Assembly: GCA_904394215.1 (NCBI GenBank)
Contig: CAJFNF010000013.1
Location: 1-44,731, forward strand
Length of the DNA: 44,731 nt
Origin: an uncultured Faecalibacterium sp.
GTDB taxonomy: Bacteria; Bacillota; Clostridia; Oscillospirales; Ruminococcaceae
Direction of reading: 5' to 3'
Under the pieces are notes generated by a model. It was not told the DNA's origin. It did no database searches and saw nothing but the letters and a program-made list of their open reading frames with translations. A program made the translations under genes and the position numbers. Within the stretch, counting starts at the first letter, position 1; the number at the start of each line of letters is the position of its first letter. Below, piece after piece: positions 42,381-44,731 of the stretch.

Positions 42381-43021
42381 GCGCCGCCCTTCGCCGCGGG
42401 GCCACCTTCGCCGCGGGTCTGGTCATCCTGTGCTTCGGCATTGTCCTGAACACCAAAACCGGCCTGGGCGTGGCTTCCATCAACACCGCCCCCTACACCT
42501 TCAGCCAGGTGGAAGGGATCAGCCTGGGCACTGCCACCATGCTGCTCTATTTCATCTTTGCCGGCGCCCAGTGCCTGCTGCGCCGTTCTCTGGGCTGGAA
42601 GATCATCCTTCAGATTCCCATGAGCGTCCTGATCGGCCGGATCGTAGACTTTTTCAACGACTACGTGTTGACCTTTCAGGCCAAAGGGCTGGCTGACGGG
42701 CTGCTGCTGCTCTGCTGTGCCATCCCCCTCACTGCCCTTGGAACCACCCTGGTGGTCCAGACCGATCTGGTTCCTGCCGCCCCGGACGGGATGGTGCGGG
42801 CTTTCGGCGATGTCATGGGGTGGGATTTTGGCCGCGCAAAGTACACCTTTGACATTGTCATCATCATACTGTCGGCTGCCTATGCGCTTGTGCGCACCGG
42901 CCACACGGTGGGCATCGGCATCGGTACTGTAGCCGCTGCCCTCCTGACCGGGCGGCTGTGCCAGCTGTTTGGCCGCCTGCTGGCGCCCTGGTTCCAGTCC
43001 TGCCTGGCCAAAACAAACTAA
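42377..43021 (+). CDS. YczE/YitT-like membrane protein
   Basis: A 214-residue protein with five or six TM helices, of the YczE/YyaS/YitT (DUF6198-like) family whose function is unknown. LCFGIVLNTKTGLGVASINT at the start is a family hallmark and PDGMVRAFGDVMGWDFGRAK is a conserved loop. It starts with GTG at 42377, overlapping the glucosidase stop, so it is coupled to sugar metabolism here. That link is a context observation; a transport role for a sugar or metabolite is possible. A strong terminator follows. Confidence 0.8.
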   Translation: MSAALRRGATFAAGLVILCFGIVLNTKTGLGVASINTAPYTFSQVEGISLGTATMLLYFIFAGAQCLLRRSLGWKIILQIPMSVLIGRIVDFFNDYVLTFQAKGLADGLLLLCCAIPLTALGTTLVVQTDLVPAAPDGMVRAFGDVMGWDFGRAKYTFDIVIIILSAAYALVRTGHTVGIGIGTVAAALLTGRLCQLFGRLLAPWFQSCLAKTN

Positions 43022-43052
43022 CACGCGCTGGAAACCGCTTGTTCCAGCAGTG

Positions 43053-43100
43053 AAAAAGGTCTCCTGCGGCAGTTTCTATCCTGCCGCAGGAGGCCTTTCC
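43053..43100 (+). terminator. Terminator of the bgl operon
   Basis: GGTCTCCTGCGGCAG / CTGCCGCAGGAGGCC (about 43058-43072 with 43081-43095) is preceded by an A-run and followed by TTTCCTTTTC, 30 bases after the YczE-like gene. Confidence 0.9.
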
Positions 43101-43117
43101 TTTTCACCCAAATCACC

Positions 43118-43165
43118 AACAAGGCGCCCCTCCTGTCTGTGAAGGACAGGAGGGGCGCCTTGTTT
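43118..43165. terminator. Second strong hairpin, probably terminator of an interrupted gene
   Basis: AACAAGGCGCCCCTCCTGTC (43118-43137) pairs with 43145-43164 perfectly with a 7-base loop. On the minus strand it follows the coding scrap at 43207-43260, so it may be the original terminator of that gene. It also serves the convergent end of the bgl operon. Confidence 0.75.
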
Positions 43166-43206
43166 CAGGTATTATGCCGCTTGACGCCGGAACCCGCCGC
43201 ATAGAA

Positions 43207-43260
43207 TTACTTGCGGGAATTCTTGATGGCAGCCTGTGCAGCTGCTCTGTCGGCAGGGAG
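43207..43260 (-). other. Possible 3' remnant of an interrupted gene
   Basis: In the minus frame that ends in TAA at 43207-43209, the sequence encodes LPADRAAAQAAIKNSRK, an Ala/Lys-rich end like that of a ribosomal or nucleic-acid-binding protein. It is followed after 40 bases by a strong hairpin. Upstream the frame runs into unrelated DNA within a few codons. It may be the end of a host gene that the neighbouring recombinase element split, but I cannot name the gene. Confidence 0.35.
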
Positions 43261-43296
43261 CCTAAAATTTGGCTCGCACCCACGTCCGTTTTCACT

Positions 43297-44731
43297 TCAC
43301 CAGGGTTTAAAAACTCCCTGATACCGTTCACCGAGGGCACACAGTTTCCCTTTTTGCCCTCCACCAGAAGGCCCACCTGGGCATCGGTTCCGGGGCCCAA
43401 ATGGAGGAATCTGGTCGATCAGTTCCCGGCTGACCCCCTTCCCCTTCAGGTGGACCAGTTCTTCCAGCGCCTGCTGAATCCGGTCCAGGTCCATGGCCTC
43501 CCGGCACTCCACCGACTCTGCCTTTTTCTGTTCTGCCTCCAGGCGGCTTTTCTCGGCTTCCAGCTGTTCCCGCAGCTGCTGGTATTCCTCCTTTCCGATC
43601 TCTCCGTCCGCCCGCATGACGGTCAGGTTCCGCAGCCGGGTGTCAATCCGCTCCAGCTGGATCTTCCGCTCACTGTTCCCCTGCTGGTCCTTCCGGCTGC
43701 TCTCCCTGTAGTATTTTTTCAGCAGTTCCAGGGCGGTCTGGATGATCTGGTGCTTGTCCCCCAGCAGCTGCTCAAAGAGGGTCCCGGCCATCATCTCCAG
43801 CTTCCAGTCCCCGTACATCCGAATCCCGCAGTAGCCCTCAGAGTCCAGGCCCATTTCCTCCCGCTTCTGCTTGGAGCCGTTGTTGATCCGGTTGTAGCAC
43901 TGGTACCCGTAGGAGATACTGCCGTCCTTCCGGACGTGCCACTTGTCCCGGCGGCAGGCGTAGCCGCAGCTGCACCGCAGCTTGTTGACCCAGATGTCCT
44001 CCGAACTCCGGTTGCTGATGGTTACCTTGCCGTCCCGCAGGGCCACCGCTTTTCGCCGGTTGATTCGGATGCTCTGGGCCTTGTTCCAGATTTCTTTGGA
44101 GACAATGGCCGGGAAGTCCCCTTCCTGATACAAATAGGTGGAGGCGTCCAGGTTCAGCACCCGGTGCTGGTCCAGATAGTTGTTGTTCCGGGATTTGTTG
44201 TAGCACTTGGTACCGGTGTAGGTGGCATTTTTCAGCACCCGCACCACGCTGGATGCACACCACTTCACCAGTCCCATGGCGCTTTTCCGGTGCCGGGCGT
44301 TCAGCTCGTTGGCAATCTGCTGGGAACCCTTGCCCTGTAAGTACAGATCAAAGATCATCCGGACGGTCTCGGCCTGCTCCTCGTTGATTTGATAGGTATC
44401 CCCCACCCGGTCATAGCCCAGGATATTGCCGTTGCCGTACAGCACCCCCTTCTCCCGGCTCACCTTCTGGCCCGCCCGCACCCGCTCAGAGGTCTTGCGG
44501 CTCTCCTCCTGGGCCAGGGTGGCCATCAGGGAGAGGCGAAGCTCGCCGTCCCCGTCCATGGTCCAGATGTTGTCCTCGATGAAGTAGACCTCCACCCCGA
44601 CCCCTTTCAGCTCCCGGGTGATGACCAGGGTATCCACCACGTTCCGGGCGAACCGGCAGACCTCACGGGTTACAATCAGATCAAATTTGCCCTGCCGGGC
44701 GTCGTCAATCATCCGCAGAAAGGAGGGCCTT
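43297..44731 (-). CDS. Large serine recombinase (5' end off-window)
   Basis: At least 471 residues of a site-specific serine recombinase (resolvase domain, recombinase domain, zinc ribbon, coiled coil) that integrates or excises a mobile element. The frame is open to the right window edge, so the catalytic Ser lies beyond it. Visible here: DLIVTREVCRFARN, MATLAQEESRKTSERVRAG (resolvase E helix), NILGYDR, LKNATYTGTKCYNK and a zinc ribbon (LRCSCGYACRRDKW with GYQCYN). A coiled coil (EEYQQLREQLEAEKSRLEAE) is near the C-terminus. The last 30 residues (after RELIDQ) are Gly/Pro-rich and unlike usual relatives, which hints at a frameshift. An alternative frame at 43113-43400 stays open there but is not clearly coding. 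Confidence 0.9.
   Translation of the reverse strand, partial: RPSFLRMIDDARQGKFDLIVTREVCRFARNVVDTLVITRELKGVGVEVYFIEDNIWTMDGDGELRLSLMATLAQEESRKTSERVRAGQKVSREKGVLYGNGNILGYDRVGDTYQINEEQAETVRMIFDLYLQGKGSQQIANELNARHRKSAMGLVKWCASSVVRVLKNATYTGTKCYNKSRNNNYLDQHRVLNLDASTYLYQEGDFPAIVSKEIWNKAQSIRINRRKAVALRDGKVTISNRSSEDIWVNKLRCSCGYACRRDKWHVRKDGSISYGYQCYNRINNGSKQKREEMGLDSEGYCGIRMYGDWKLEMMAGTLFEQLLGDKHQIIQTALELLKKYYRESSRKDQQGNSERKIQLERIDTRLRNLTVMRADGEIGKEEYQQLREQLEAEKSRLEAEQKKAESVECREAMDLDRIQQALEELVHLKGKGVSRELIDQIPPFGPRNRCPGGPSGGGQKGKLCALGERYQGVFKPW

Noticed and set aside
43113..43400. Minus-strand frame overlapping the recombinase 3' end as a separate gene
   Set aside because: No ribosome binding site or start. 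It spans a strong hairpin and the recombinase C-terminus. I kept only the idea of a possible frameshift.

Overview
The window is one continuous stretch of a GC-rich (clearly above 60 % by eye) Firmicutes-type chromosome. The signs are strong AAGGAGG-like ribosome binding sites, YveK/YwqD/YwqE-type exopolysaccharide regulators, LytR-CpsA-Psr and YczE proteins, and SASS-rich lipoproteins. The gene mix (short CstA, oleate hydratase, FMN-binding lipoproteins, PTS beta-glucoside uptake) fits a gut Oscillospiraceae/Ruminococcaceae member such as the Faecalibacterium-Gemmiger-Subdoligranulum group. That placement is inferred from style and gene content, not from a marker gene.

Layout. Positions 125-2987 (minus) hold a ROK sugar kinase, a PNPOx-fold protein, an aldo/keto reductase and a lipoprotein. 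Positions 3293-8754 (minus) hold a two-TM unknown, CstA and a MoxR/VWA pair. A DUF5131 protein (8937-9671) is the only plus-strand gene before glpK. Lipid and glycerol genes follow: oleate hydratase and a TetR regulator on the minus strand, then divergent glpK. Positions 14133-25539 (minus) form a compact, translationally coupled exopolysaccharide locus (EPS1). It contains an LCP ligase, Wzz-like protein, BY-kinase, an exported unknown, an initiating sugar-phosphate transferase, a CMP-sugar cassette (DUF115-like protein, NeuA-like cytidylyltransferase, DRE-TIM aldolase), two glycosyltransferase-type proteins, Wzy and Wzx. Positions 28504-34403 (minus) form a second, incomplete locus (EPS2). 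It has paralogous Wzz, BY-kinase and sugar transferase genes, a frameshifted DUF1972 rhamnosyltransferase, a GT2, a nucleotidyltransferase and the only PHP-type tyrosine phosphatase.

EPS2 and the genes beside it lie between two paralogous modules, each an FMN-binding lipoprotein plus a TetR regulator (25963-27224 and 36134-38193). The two lipoprotein promoters carry the same palindrome, TAGnACA-T-TGTnCTA, at the same place just downstream of the -10 box, and the two TetR proteins have near-identical DNA-recognition helices. I read this as a duplicated, cross-wired switch controlling surface flavoproteins. These could act in flavin-based extracellular electron transfer. This is my best candidate for an undescribed system.

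The right part (38672-43021, plus) is a beta-glucoside operon: BglG/LicT antiterminator, PTS EIIBC without EIIA, GH1 phospho-beta-glucosidase and a YczE-like membrane protein. It sits behind a sigma-A promoter, a RAT-like antiterminator and a terminator hairpin. The window ends inside a large serine recombinase on the minus strand. Just beyond the recombinase 3' end is what may be the 3' scrap of an interrupted gene, so the right edge is probably one end of an integrated mobile element.

No tRNA, rRNA or CRISPR array was seen. Many promoters show an extended -10 (TGnTATAAT-like) with a weak -35, which looks like a regional habit.
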